A DNA stretch of 59,062 bases, taken from NCBI RefSeq assembly GCF_000282375.1, contig NZ_AKJK01000066.1, positions 1 through 59,062 on the forward strand. The letters are read 5' to 3'. Source of the DNA: Pseudomonas sp. GM50 (GTDB taxonomy: Bacteria; Pseudomonadota; Gammaproteobacteria; Pseudomonadales; Pseudomonadaceae). The translations under genes were made by a program, and so were the position numbers. Positions 33,324 to 42,355 of the stretch are shown piece after piece. The notes below the pieces were generated by a model. It had not been told where the DNA came from, made no database searches, and saw nothing but the letters and a program-made list of their open reading frames with translations. Position 1 is the stretch's first letter. Each line of letters begins with the position of its first letter.

Positions 33324-34113
33324 GAATGTGACACCCCTTTAAACGTCGTAAGAGTGATCATATCCGTGGCGGACACTGAGATTTGCTTGAGATTGCAACG
33401 AAAATCACCCCTGAATTCATAGAACAATCTATGGTCATCCCCATTTTTTCAAGACTGATTAACGGGCGATGTGATTGACTTGCTCAAATCTATTAGGCGT
33501 CTATTTGGGGCATGCCCAAGCGCCACAATGAGAGTCGCGCCAGGTAATCCTTAAAAGTGCATCGGCTTCGAAAGCCAATATTCTATACAGGCTCTTTACC
33601 AGGCCAGGTCGCTTTTCAATCCTTGAAGGATCGAAGTCCGATGGCTTCACAAAAATAGGCGTCAACATGAGAGGTGGGTATTTGGTTACCTTGGGTTCGC
33701 TCGTTTTCCATAGGCAACTCGGGCAAACCGAGAAATACGCGATAGCGTTTCAGATGCTGGTCGACGTACTCGTCTCGAACCTCGATTTATTATCAAATAT
33801 CCACTGCGAAACAATCGATGCCAGATTATTGCAAACTGGCTGGAGCTTAGAGATACGGGCATAAATCTGCGTGTGAAAAAGCCAGGGTTTTGGATTTTGT
33901 CTTGAATTTTGTCGCTTTAAAGGAAAAGGCATCCAGGGGCGGTGGTGTCCGAAAATCGCGACGGTGACATTTTTCGAATCAGTGCCTTATGAGGCTCATG
34001 AACATCTATGACATGATCTGTCGTTTAACATAATATACATTACACGTAACAATATGTTTCGAGATTAGCCCGGTTGCACGCAGATTTTGAAGCCCAGGAT
34101 TCACCTAAGCCCC
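33324..34113. other. 790-base non-coding, possibly decayed stretch with the right-arm promoter
   Basis: No supported gene. The part next to 33323 must hold the promoter of the long minus-strand operon; I found no clean -24/-12 or -35/-10 pair. The rest is AT-rich with short broken frames (a 65-codon frame at 33667-33864 is not convincing). A segment around 33935-34010, with a GCCT/AGGC hairpin near 33993, looks like mobile-element debris but has no recognisable transposase. It marks the junction between the cluster and core chromosome. Confidence 0.4.
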
Positions 34114-34638
34114 TCATCCTTGCGTCAGCTTTCCAAGCAGCTCCGAATGCTCGGGAAACTGCGCTCTGAGCTTCTGCCGATTACCCATCTCCATATCTGC
34201 AAAATCAAACCCTGGTGAAACCGCTTCACTGATCAAACCGTATTCTGCTAAACCATTCATAAGCTGCGAAGCTTTCCAGACGCCACCAGGTACATGCAGC
34301 TGCAAACATTGCCCGGCGATAACGTCGCTGCCCATCACCACAGTTTTCAACGTGCCGTCTGGAAAAATCAGGCTGTACTGAATCGGGTTTCCCAAATGGT
34401 AGTAATGAACGATGTCCGATTGATTCAGGTGAAAATGACCTATCGGCGAATCCTTGGTCAGCAAGTAGTAAATTGAAGTCATCAAGTGACGTTGACCACC
34501 ATTGATCTCGACCATGGCGTGGTGATCCGATTGAAAGGTTCTTCGGTAGAAACCGCCTTCGATGTGTGGCTCCAGCGCCAATGCGGCGATCACTGCTTCA
34601 GCGTTGGGGATTTGAATGTTGAGCTCACTGTTGGTCAT
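34114..34638 (-). CDS. Cupin-superfamily protein (DUF985 type)
   Basis: A 174-residue small cupin with the DUF985 pattern: PHIEGGFYRRTF near residue 24, SIYYLLTKDSPIGHFHLNQS in the first barrel motif (potential metal ligands in HFH), and LHVPGGVWKAS near residue 128. The family is widespread with no settled function, although some members are linked to sugar epimerase-like folds. It has its own promoter region and stands alone on the minus strand beyond the decayed stretch. Not obviously tied to the cluster. Confidence 0.87.
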   Translation of the reverse strand: MTNSELNIQIPNAEAVIAALALEPHIEGGFYRRTFQSDHHAMVEINGGQRHLMTSIYYLLTKDSPIGHFHLNQSDIVHYYHLGNPIQYSLIFPDGTLKTVVMGSDVIAGQCLQLHVPGGVWKASQLMNGLAEYGLISEAVSPGFDFADMEMGNRQKLRAQFPEHSELLGKLTQG

Positions 34639-34990
34639 GTGGATTGCTCTCTTAAAAACACTTAATCTATTGTTACTGTCTTATCGATAGATTATAACTA
34701 TGCTAAATGGTTGTTTAGTCGTTTTATCTCGATAGCGTTTAAAAGCGTGAGTAAACGCAATTCGTCGGTTTGACTCTATAGCTACCCCTGCCCTCGCAAC
34801 ACCGCAATATCCCGCTTGGGAGGTACGCCAAACAGACCATGTCGGCCATTTCTTTTTGCTGTTCAGAACCCCAAAAGCCCATTTTCGATGAGACTAACTG
34901 GCGATAAAACTGTTCGATGGGCACTTTCCGGACCTTGAGCATGACAATCGGGGCTATGGTCAATGTGTTGAGCAGATCAAGGGGTTTCCG
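34639..34990. other. Divergent intergenic stretch
   Basis: About 350 bases between the divergently read cupin and PotE genes. AT-rich near 34660-34740, where promoters for both may lie. A 74-codon minus-strand frame (34739-34963) has no family features and is not called. Confidence 0.35.
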
Positions 34991-36331
34991 ATGGCCGACT
35001 CAAGCAAGAAAATGAGCCTCATGGGGCTCACCACACTGGTGACGGTGAATATGATGGGATCGGGTATCATCATGTTGCCAACGAGTATGGCCCAACTCGG
35101 GGCCGTTTCGTTGCTGTCATGGATCGTCACTGCCGTCGGTTCCATGGCCATCGCGTACTGCTTTTCCCAGTGCGGCATCTTCTGCCTGCGCTCAGGCGGG
35201 TTGTCTGCCTACACTGAAGAGGCGCACGCCAAATCAGGCTTCTTCCTCTGTTCGTATCTGTACTTTCTCTCGTTGGGCATCGCCAATGTGGCCGTGGCCA
35301 TCTCCGCTGTGGGCTACATGACATCGTTCGTGCCCTGGCTGGGCAGTGGCGCCATTCCTTTGTTCATCGGTACGGTTGGTCTGCTCTGGTTGACCACCGC
35401 GGCCAACTTCGGTGGCCCGGGCATCACCGGCAAGATCGGTGCGATTACCGTGTGGGGTGTGATCATCCCGGTGGCCGGCTTGAGCATCATTGGTTGGTTC
35501 TGGTTCAAGCCCGATGTGCTGATTGCCGCCTGGAATCCGAACAACCTGCCGATCTCCGACGCCATCAGTAAGGCGATTCCCCTGACCTTGTGGGCATTCC
35601 TCGGCATGGAATCGGCGGCACAGGCCTCCGATGCTGTGGAAGATCCCAAGCGCACCGTACCGTTGGCCTGCCTGTTCGGCACGCTGGGTGCGGCAGTGGT
35701 CTATGTGCTGTCGACTACGGTCATCCAGGGCATCATACCCAATGCCGAACTGGCCAACTCTTCGGCCCCCTTCGCGCTCGTCTATGCACATATGTTTAAC
35801 CCCGCGGTCGGCAACATCGTCATGGCGCTGGCAGTGATGGCCTGTGTTGGTTCGCTGCTGGGCTGGCAGTTCACCCTGGCGCAAACGGCCAAGATGACTG
35901 CTGACCAAGGTATGTTCCCGAAATTGTTCAGCAAGGTCAGCGCACAGGATGCGCCCATTGTCGGCATGCTCGTCTGCGGCGTCTTGCAGACCTTGATGGC
36001 GCTGTCGACCATCTCGCCCAATGCCAGCGCCCAGTTCGGAAAGCTCGTCAGCCTGGCGGCAGTAACCAATCTGATCCCATACGTGACAGCCGCCACCGGC
36101 CTGCTGGTCATGATGTACAAGGCCAAAGTCAGCGCAGGGGTCTACACCCGCAACACGATGCTATTACTGATCGCCGTGGCCTATTCGTTGTACGCCCTTT
36201 ATGCCTGCGGCAAGGATGCCGTATTCGGTGGCCTCATTGTCCTTACATTTGGCTACCTGCTCTATGGCTTCCTCTCCAAGCGTTTTGTCGATGCGTCTCC
36301 AACCGCTCAGACCAGGGCCGGCAATCCTTAG
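34991..36331 (+). CDS. potE: Putrescine/ornithine antiporter PotE
   Basis: A 446-residue APC-family transporter with twelve membrane segments that matches PotE very closely by eye: VNMMGSGIIMLPTSMAQLG at the first helix, ITVWGVIIPVAGLSIIGWFW, LWAFLGMESAAQASDAVEDP and GSLLGWQFTLAQTAKM. PotE exchanges putrescine for ornithine or takes up putrescine. In enterobacteria it pairs with ornithine decarboxylase SpeF; no such gene is adjacent here. It is followed 48 bases later by a binding protein gene and may be co-transcribed. Confidence 0.92.
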   Translation: MADSSKKMSLMGLTTLVTVNMMGSGIIMLPTSMAQLGAVSLLSWIVTAVGSMAIAYCFSQCGIFCLRSGGLSAYTEEAHAKSGFFLCSYLYFLSLGIANVAVAISAVGYMTSFVPWLGSGAIPLFIGTVGLLWLTTAANFGGPGITGKIGAITVWGVIIPVAGLSIIGWFWFKPDVLIAAWNPNNLPISDAISKAIPLTLWAFLGMESAAQASDAVEDPKRTVPLACLFGTLGAAVVYVLSTTVIQGIIPNAELANSSAPFALVYAHMFNPAVGNIVMALAVMACVGSLLGWQFTLAQTAKMTADQGMFPKLFSKVSAQDAPIVGMLVCGVLQTLMALSTISPNASAQFGKLVSLAAVTNLIPYVTAATGLLVMMYKAKVSAGVYTRNTMLLLIAVAYSLYALYACGKDAVFGGLIVLTFGYLLYGFLSKRFVDASPTAQTRAGNP

Positions 36332-36379
36332 CTGTAATCTTCAGGACAGCACAGACATCCGAATGCGGGGCGCCAGGAT

Positions 36380-37285
36380 ATGAACGTACAACTGACCAAA
36401 GCCACTAACTTGCTGTTCGTCTGCCTGCTCACAATGGCGCCGGTACTGGCCGGTGCCAATACCCTTGAACGCGTGCGGGCGAGCAATACCTTCACCCTCG
36501 GTTACCTGCCGGACTTCGCACCTTTTAGCGTCCAGGACGGCGACAAAGCCAGCGGTTATGCGATCGAGCTTTGTCTGAAGGTCGCCGACAAAATCAAGAC
36601 CGAGCTGGGTTTGCCCGCGTTGCAGGTACGTTACCGCCCCGTCTCCATCAACGACCAGATGAGTGCCGTGAGCTCGGGCGAGATCGACATCCTCTGTACG
36701 CCGACGCCACCCACATTGGCGCGACGCAAGCATGTGAGTTTCTCGGTTCCGATCTACACGGCCGGCCTTTCGGCAGTGGTGCGCCAGGAAGCACCCGAGG
36801 CGTTGCTCAATGTACTAAACGGCAAAGTAGCCCATACCGGACCGACCTGGCGTGCGACCATCAATCATGGGCTGGCCAACCAAACCTATGCCGCCACCGC
36901 AGGTGGCGTCACCGAGGCATGGATCCGTCAACAGATGCGATTACTCGGTGTGGTGGCCACCCTGGTCACAGTCGAGAACACTGAAGCTGGCCTCAAACTG
37001 GTCGCCGAAGGCAAAGCCGATGCCTTATTCGCCGAGCGCATGATGCTGAAAAACCTCCTCGCCAATAACCATTCCGCAAGAAATCTGGTCCTGCTGGATC
37101 GAGTTTTTGAGTACTCACCGACTGCAATGGCGGTGGATCGAGACGATGAAGATTTCCGCTTGCTGGTCGACACCGCGCTGAGTGAGATGTATCGATCGGG
37201 CGCGATCGAGCAGGCATACGACACCCACCTGCAAGGCCTTACCGACACGGACAAAAAGCTGTTCAAGGTCTATGCGATACCGTAG
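36380..37285 (+). CDS. Periplasmic amino-acid-type solute-binding protein
   Basis: A 301-residue family 3 binding protein. The signal peptide spans residues 1-26 (hydrophobic LLFVCLLTMAPVLAGA). Typical features follow: FTLGYLPDFAPFSVQD, ASGYAIELCLKVADKI and GEIDILCTPTPPTLARR. It would capture a polar amino acid or related compound for an ABC importer, but no permease or ATPase gene is next to it, so it is an orphan or works with a remote partner. Ligand unknown. Confidence 0.88.
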   Translation: MNVQLTKATNLLFVCLLTMAPVLAGANTLERVRASNTFTLGYLPDFAPFSVQDGDKASGYAIELCLKVADKIKTELGLPALQVRYRPVSINDQMSAVSSGEIDILCTPTPPTLARRKHVSFSVPIYTAGLSAVVRQEAPEALLNVLNGKVAHTGPTWRATINHGLANQTYAATAGGVTEAWIRQQMRLLGVVATLVTVENTEAGLKLVAEGKADALFAERMMLKNLLANNHSARNLVLLDRVFEYSPTAMAVDRDDEDFRLLVDTALSEMYRSGAIEQAYDTHLQGLTDTDKKLFKVYAIP

Positions 37286-37307
37286 AGACAAGCCTGAAAA
37301 ACAAAAA

Positions 37308-37363
37308 AGCCCGGCCTGCCAACGGTAGCGTCTCGAAGATCGCTATCGCCGGCAGGCCGGGCT
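37308..37363 (-). terminator. Strong terminator for the cstA-ybdD operon
   Basis: Perfect 13-bp repeat AGCCCGGCCTGCC/GGCAGGCCGGGCT with a 30-base loop that can fold further (TAGCG/CGCTA). On the minus strand it is followed by a run of T (A run at 37303-37308 on the plus strand). It lies between two convergent units and may serve both. Confidence 0.85.
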
Positions 37364-37395
37364 CCTAAAGCAAAATGCCGCTTAGACGTTTCGCA

Positions 37396-37593
37396 TCAAC
37401 AGCACTTCGGTCCCGCCTTGCTGCCGTAACGAGCCTCCTGACGTTCGCGAAAGAACACCTCGTAACTCATCACCGGTTTGTCCGGATGTTTGGTTTGCAT
37501 ATGCTCAACGTAAGTGTCGTAGTCAGGCATGCCAACCATCAAGCGTGCAGCCTGACCCAAGTATTTACCGAGGCGACTCAGGTCATTGAACAT
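37396..37593 (-). CDS. YbdD/YjiX-family small protein
   Basis: A 65-residue protein of the DUF466 (YbdD/YjiX) family: LGQAARLMVGMPDYDTYVEH, then FFRERQEARYG and a Cys-rich end (KCC). It is nearly always encoded just after CstA/BtsT pyruvate or peptide transporters, as here, 15 bases after cstA. The ATG at 37593 follows GGAGGAGGG; the GTG two codons earlier is less likely. Its biochemical role is unsettled; a helper of the transporter is assumed. Confidence 0.92.
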   Translation of the reverse strand: MFNDLSRLGKYLGQAARLMVGMPDYDTYVEHMQTKHPDKPVMSYEVFFRERQEARYGSKAGPKCC

Positions 37594-37608
37594 GGGCACC
37601 CTCCTCCA

Positions 37609-39675
37609 TCAAGCATCCGGCAGCGCCTGGAATGGTGCTTCTTTATCCGTACGTTCTTTGCTGCCCCAGGCGGCGATACCGACCTTGAGTGCAAAGAACA
37701 GGATGCTGAACACCACGAGCAAAAACAGCACGGTCAGCGTTGCATTGGTGTAGGCGTTGTAGATCACGTGCTGCATCTGCTCGATGCTCTTGGCCGGCGC
37801 GAGTACTTGACCGTTGGCCAGGGCATCGCTGTATTTCTTCGCCAGTGCGAGGAAGCCGATCGCCGGGTTGGCGTCGAACAGTTTGATGAAGCCTGCTGTG
37901 GTGGTGCAGATCAGCAGCCAAACGGCGGGCAGCATGGTCACCCACACATAGCGTTGACGTTTCATTTTGATCAGCACAACGGTTGCCAGCATCAACGCGA
38001 TTCCGGCCAGCATCTGGTTGGAGATACCGAACAATGGCCACAAGGTGTTGATCCCGCCCAATGGGTCGATCACGCCTTGGTACAGCAGATAACCCCACAT
38101 TGCCACGCAACCGGCGGTGGCAATCAGGTTGGCGGTCCAGGATTCGGTGCGCTTGAGCGCTGGCACGAAGGAGCCGAGCAAGTCCTGCAGCATGAAGCGT
38201 CCCGCACGGGTACCGGCGTCGACCGCCGTCAGGATGAACAGCGCTTCGAACAGGATTGCGAAGTGGTACCAGAACGCCATGGTGTTTTCACCCGGCAGCA
38301 CGTGGTGCAGGATCTGCGCGATACCGACCGCCAGGGTCGGCGCACCGCCGGCGCGGGCCAGGATGGTGGTTTCACCAATGTCCTTGGCCACCGCTTGCAG
38401 CGCTTCCGGGGTTATTGCAAAACCCCAGCTGCTGACGGTCTGAGCCACCGAAACAGCATCAGAGCCTACAAGGGCTGCGGGGCTGTTCATGGCGAAGTAC
38501 ACGCCTGGCTCGATCACCGAAGCGGCAACCATGGCCATGATCGCCACGAAGGATTCCATCAACATGCCGCCATAACCGATGTAACGGGCATGGCCTTCAC
38601 TGGCGAGCAACTTCGGCGTGGTGCCGGAAGCAATCAGTGCGTGGAAACCGGACACCGCGCCACAGGCAATGGTGATGAACAGGAACGGGAACAACCCACC
38701 CTTCCACACTGGCCCGGTGCCGTCGATGAACTGGGTCAATGCCGGCATTTTCAGGTCGGGCATGGTGATCAGAATGCCGATCGCCAGCGCGACGATAGTG
38801 CCGATCTTCAGGAAGGTGGACAGGTAGTCACGCGGTGCCAGAATCAGCCACACCGGCAGTACCGCCGCGACGAAACCGTAGCCGATCAGCATCCAGGTGA
38901 TCTGCAGTCCGGTGAAGGTAAAGGCTTTGGCCCAGACCGGGTCAGCGGCAATCTGTCCGCCCAGCCAGATCGAACCCAGCAGCAACGCCACGCCGATCAC
39001 CGAGATTTCACCGATGCGACCCGGGCGGATGTAGCGCATGTAAATGCCCATGAACATCGCGATCGGGATGGTCGCCATCACCGTGAAAATACCCCACGGG
39101 CTTTCGGCCAAGGCCTTGACCACAATCAGCGCCAGCACCGCGAGGATGATGATCATGATCAGGAAGCAGCCAAACAGCGCGATGGTCCCGGGGATGCGGC
39201 CCATTTCTTCACGGACCATGTCGCCCAAAGAGCGACCGTTGCGGCGGGTGGACATGAACAGGACCATGAAGTCCTGAACTGCACCGGCCAGCACCACGCC
39301 GGCAATCAGCCACAGCGTACCGGGCAGGTAGCCCATCTGCGCCGCCAATACCGGACCGACCAGCGGCCCTGCGCCAGCGATGGCTGCAAAGTGGTGACCG
39401 AATAGGATGTGTTTGTTGGTCGGCACATAGTCCAGACCGTCATTGTTGAGCACGGCAGGTGTAGCCCGACGCGGATCGAGTTGCATCACATTGTTAGCGA
39501 TGAACAGGCTGTAGTAGCGGTACGCGACCAGATAAATGGCCACCGCGGCGACCACAATCCACAAGGCGTTGATCGCCTCGCCTCGGCGCAATGCCACTAC
39601 GCCCAGGGCGCACGCTCCCAGGATTGCCAGCAGCAGCCAGGGTAGGTGGCGTAGCAGGCTATTATTATTTTTCAT
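37609..39675 (-). CDS. cstA: CstA/BtsT-family pyruvate or peptide transporter
   Basis: A 688-residue inner-membrane protein with about 16-18 membrane segments. Family signatures include DYVPTNKHILFGHHFAAIAG (near residue 86), GPLVGPVLAAQMGYLPG and GAVQDFMVLFMSTRR. CstA-type transporters carry pyruvate or peptides with protons and are induced on carbon starvation. The ATG at 39675 was chosen from the cytoplasmic MKNNNSLLRH start; upstream codons in frame have no support. Operon with the small YbdD gene. Confidence 0.93.
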   Translation of the reverse strand: MKNNNSLLRHLPWLLLAILGACALGVVALRRGEAINALWIVVAAVAIYLVAYRYYSLFIANNVMQLDPRRATPAVLNNDGLDYVPTNKHILFGHHFAAIAGAGPLVGPVLAAQMGYLPGTLWLIAGVVLAGAVQDFMVLFMSTRRNGRSLGDMVREEMGRIPGTIALFGCFLIMIIILAVLALIVVKALAESPWGIFTVMATIPIAMFMGIYMRYIRPGRIGEISVIGVALLLGSIWLGGQIAADPVWAKAFTFTGLQITWMLIGYGFVAAVLPVWLILAPRDYLSTFLKIGTIVALAIGILITMPDLKMPALTQFIDGTGPVWKGGLFPFLFITIACGAVSGFHALIASGTTPKLLASEGHARYIGYGGMLMESFVAIMAMVAASVIEPGVYFAMNSPAALVGSDAVSVAQTVSSWGFAITPEALQAVAKDIGETTILARAGGAPTLAVGIAQILHHVLPGENTMAFWYHFAILFEALFILTAVDAGTRAGRFMLQDLLGSFVPALKRTESWTANLIATAGCVAMWGYLLYQGVIDPLGGINTLWPLFGISNQMLAGIALMLATVVLIKMKRQRYVWVTMLPAVWLLICTTTAGFIKLFDANPAIGFLALAKKYSDALANGQVLAPAKSIEQMQHVIYNAYTNATLTVLFLLVVFSILFFALKVGIAAWGSKERTDKEAPFQALPDA

Positions 39676-39832
39676 TTTATGATTCCAGCCAGAGTGGACA
39701 AGAAAGACAGCCATCCGGAGTTTAGCGCTACTGACGGCAAAGGCCATACCCCGCAATGATCCAGGGTCTGTCTTTGCTGGCAGGCTTTAACAATGCGGGT
39801 CTATAGTCAGCGGACATTCAGAGGATTGCGCC

Positions 39833-40201
39833 ATGAGTGACCACCCTGCTGATCGCCGCCGCTTCAAACGTTTTGCGTTCGATGCCCGAACCGAGCTGAG
39901 CCAAGGGGAATTCATCTGGCCGGTGAAGTTGATCGACCTGTCGCTCAAGGGGTTATTGATCGAGAAACCCGAGCCTTGGCTGGGGAATCGGGACTGGCAT
40001 TTCCTGGTCGATATTCATCTCAACGAAGATGTCGCCATCAAGATGGATGTGCTGCTGACCCACGATGACCATGGTCAGCTTGGCTTCGTCTGCAAACACA
40101 TCAGCCTGGAATCCATCGAGCGCCTGCGGCGGTTGATTGAGTTCAACCTGGGCGACCCCGAGGAACTGGAGCGCGAATTGGGCGCCCTGATCGAAATCTG
40201 A
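39833..40201 (+). CDS. PilZ-domain protein
   Basis: A 122-residue cytoplasmic protein formed by a single PilZ domain. The c-di-GMP binding pattern is visible: RRRFKRF near residue 8 (RxxxR) and DLSLKGLL near residue 43 (D/NxSxxG). It probably binds cyclic di-GMP and acts on a partner controlling motility or surface growth. It stands alone between a transporter and a REP pair. Confidence 0.92.
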   Translation: MSDHPADRRRFKRFAFDARTELSQGEFIWPVKLIDLSLKGLLIEKPEPWLGNRDWHFLVDIHLNEDVAIKMDVLLTHDDHGQLGFVCKHISLESIERLRRLIEFNLGDPEELERELGALIEI

Positions 40202-40219
40202 AGGCCAATCCCATTCCCA

Positions 40220-40310
40220 TGTGGGAACGAGCCTGCTCGCGAATGCGGTCTGACATTCAACATTTAAGTCGACTGACACACCGCTATCGCGAGCAGGCTC
40301 GCTCCCACAG
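40220..40310. repeat. REP pair (REPIN-like)
   Basis: Two inverted copies of the Pseudomonas REP sequence, TGTGGGAACGAGCCTGCTCG at the left and CGAGCAGGCTCGCTCCCACA at the right, enclosing about 45 bases. Placed in the gap between the PilZ and radA genes, as such elements usually are. Confidence 0.9.
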
Positions 40311-40330
40311 GTTTTGTATCGATCTGAAAG

Positions 40331-41698
40331 TTATTCGAACAACGCGTCGAGGGCCTGCTCCAGGCGCGTCACGGCAATAATCTGCAATCCCGGCGGCGCC
40401 TCTTTCGGCGCGTTGCCCTTGGGCACGATGGCGCGTTTGAAGCCGTGCTTGGCCGCCTCTTTCAAGCGCTCCTGGCCGCTCGGCACCGGGCGCACTTCAC
40501 CCGACAAGCCGACTTCGCCGAACACCAGCAGATCATGGGGCAGCGGTCGGTTGCGCAAACTGGACATGACCGCTGCCATCAGGGCCAGGTCAGATGCTGT
40601 TTCCAGCACCTTCACCCCACCGACTACGTTGAGGAACACGTCCTGATCATGGGTCGGGATGCCGCCATGGCGGTGCAAAACCGCCAACAACATCGCCAAG
40701 CGATTCTGATCCAGACCGAGCGTCACCCGGCGGGGGTTGGCCAGATGGCTGTCGTCCACCAACGCCTGGACTTCCACCAGCATCGGCCGGGTGCCTTCCC
40801 ACGTTGCCATGACCACGCTGCCCGGGACCTCTTCCTGGGCGCGGGTCAGAAAAATCGCCGAGGGGTTGGAGACTTCTTTCAGGCCCTTGTCGGTCATGCC
40901 GAACACACCCAATTCATTCACCGCGCCGAAACGGTTTTTCACCGCCCGCAACAAACGCAGACGCCCATCGGATTCGCCTTCGAAATACAGAACGGTGTCG
41001 ACCATATGTTCCAGTACTCGAGGGCCGGCCAGCGCGCCTTCTTTGGTGACATGGCCCACAAGGAAAATCGCCGTGCCGCTTTGTTTGGCGTAACGCACCA
41101 GCAATGCCGCACTTTCGCGCACCTGCGAAACGCCCCCCGGTGCCGATTGCAGTTGCTCGGTGAAAATCGTCTGAATCGAGTCGATCACCATTACCTTGGG
41201 CTTTTCCTGCCGCGCGGTGGCGATGATGGTTTCGATGCAGGTTTCGGTCATCACCCGCAGCTGATCCTGAGGCAAGCCCAAGCGCCGGGCGCGCATGGCC
41301 ACTTGTTGCTGGGACTCTTCACCGGTGACATACAGCGCTGGCATGCTCTTGGCGAGGTTGCACAAGGTTTGCAACAAAATGGTCGACTTGCCGATGCCGG
41401 GATCACCACCGATCAGCACTACCGAGCCATCCACCAGGCCGCCGCCCAGAACGCGATCCAGCTCGCTGGACGCCGTGGAGAAACGCGGAATCTCTTCGAC
41501 ACTGACTTCGGCCAGGGTTTTGATCTGCGCCTGCTGGCCGGTCCAACCGGTGCGCCCGCTGGGGGCTGCGGCGCCGCCGCTCTCCACCATGGTTTCGGTC
41601 AGCGTGTTCCAGGCCCCGCATTCGCCGCACTGGCCGGCCCACTTCGGGAAGGTTGAGCCACACTCGGTGCAGCCGTACATGCGCTTGGCCTTGGCCAT
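40331..41698 (-). CDS. radA: DNA repair protein RadA
   Basis: A 455-residue protein with an N-terminal C4 zinc finger (YGCTECGSTFPKW, GQCGECGAW), a RecA-like ATPase core (Walker A GGDPGIGKST near residue 96), the RadA-specific KNRFG motif near 258, and a C-terminal Lon-protease-like domain. RadA helps process recombination intermediates by branch migration. The ATG at 41698 follows GGGAG; a GTG-type start five codons earlier is not needed. Confidence 0.96.
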   Translation of the reverse strand: MAKAKRMYGCTECGSTFPKWAGQCGECGAWNTLTETMVESGGAAAPSGRTGWTGQQAQIKTLAEVSVEEIPRFSTASSELDRVLGGGLVDGSVVLIGGDPGIGKSTILLQTLCNLAKSMPALYVTGEESQQQVAMRARRLGLPQDQLRVMTETCIETIIATARQEKPKVMVIDSIQTIFTEQLQSAPGGVSQVRESAALLVRYAKQSGTAIFLVGHVTKEGALAGPRVLEHMVDTVLYFEGESDGRLRLLRAVKNRFGAVNELGVFGMTDKGLKEVSNPSAIFLTRAQEEVPGSVVMATWEGTRPMLVEVQALVDDSHLANPRRVTLGLDQNRLAMLLAVLHRHGGIPTHDQDVFLNVVGGVKVLETASDLALMAAVMSSLRNRPLPHDLLVFGEVGLSGEVRPVPSGQERLKEAAKHGFKRAIVPKGNAPKEAPPGLQIIAVTRLEQALDALFE

Positions 41699-41743
41699 CT
41701 GAACTCCCGGCAAAAACCGCGATGATAGCTCAGCTCGCGCGGA

Positions 41744-42298
41744 TCAGCGCGGCGCCGCCGTACGGATTTCACCGCTGGCCAGACGCGCGGCACTATTGCC
41801 CAGCGGATCTTCGGCGTTCATGTCCGCTCCTTGAGCCTTGAGGGCGTCCAGCAACTCGACACGCTTGAACAAGCCGGCGTACATCGCGGCAGTCTGTCCC
41901 GCGCCGTTGCGTTGGTCGGGGCTGCAATGGGCGGCCAGCAAGGTCCTGGCGATCTGCACTTCGCCTTTGAAAATCGCGCCCATCAGCGCCGTATTGCCAC
42001 GTTGATCCTGGGCGCAGGCATCCGCCCCGGCAGCGAGCAAACGCTCCACTGCGGCACTCTGGCCGTGATAGGCGGCCAGAATCAGCGCGGTGTAACCCTT
42101 GCTGTCGCGGGTATCGAGGGAATAGCCGGCCTCGATGAAGGTTTCGAGCATGGGCACATCACCGCGTCGGGCGGCATCGAAGTAGTAATCCTGCAATTGG
42201 GCTTTCAGTGCCTGGGGGTCCTTCGAGACTGGCGCTTCAGGCCCGGCGAACACACCGAGCGACCAGCAGGCCAGAAACACCGGCAGATAAAAACGCAT
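41744..42298 (-). CDS. ankB: Periplasmic ankyrin-repeat protein AnkB
   Basis: A 184-residue protein with a signal peptide (residues 1-18, LPVFLACWSLGVFAG) and about four ankyrin repeats (GYTALILAAYHGQSAAVERL, GNTALMGAIFKGEVQIARTL and others). In Pseudomonas aeruginosa the ankB gene follows katB and its product supports full KatB activity; the same order is seen here, 57 bases after katB with a hairpin between. Confidence 0.9.
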   Translation of the reverse strand: MRFYLPVFLACWSLGVFAGPEAPVSKDPQALKAQLQDYYFDAARRGDVPMLETFIEAGYSLDTRDSKGYTALILAAYHGQSAAVERLLAAGADACAQDQRGNTALMGAIFKGEVQIARTLLAAHCSPDQRNGAGQTAAMYAGLFKRVELLDALKAQGADMNAEDPLGNSAARLASGEIRTAAPR

Positions 42299-42318
42299 GG
42301 CACAACTCCTTGATCAGA

Positions 42319-42340
42319 CGGGACCTCACATGAGGTCCCG
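42319..42340 (-). terminator. Hairpin between katB and ankB
   Basis: A perfect 10-bp stem CGGGACCTCA/TGAGGTCCCG around two bases, just after katB. No T run, so attenuation or RNA stability control between the two genes is more likely than full termination. Confidence 0.6.
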
Positions 42341-42355
42341 CTTCAGGCAGATGGA

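Noticed and set aside
33380..33425. Sigma-54-like promoter on the minus strand before the right-arm operon
   Set aside because: GGGG and TTGCA are present but the GG-to-GC spacing is eleven bases, not ten, and the -24 half is poor.
33667..33864. 65-codon open frame in the decayed stretch
   Set aside because: No ribosome binding site, no recognisable domain, AT-rich surroundings without coding character.
34739..34963. 74-codon minus-strand open frame between the cupin and PotE genes
   Set aside because: No ribosome binding site, family pattern or codon bias; it lies where divergent promoters are expected.
37375..39405. Very long plus-strand frame (676 codons) opposite cstA
   Set aside because: It is the antisense shadow of the cstA gene: rich in His, Gln, Arg and Asp, with no domain.
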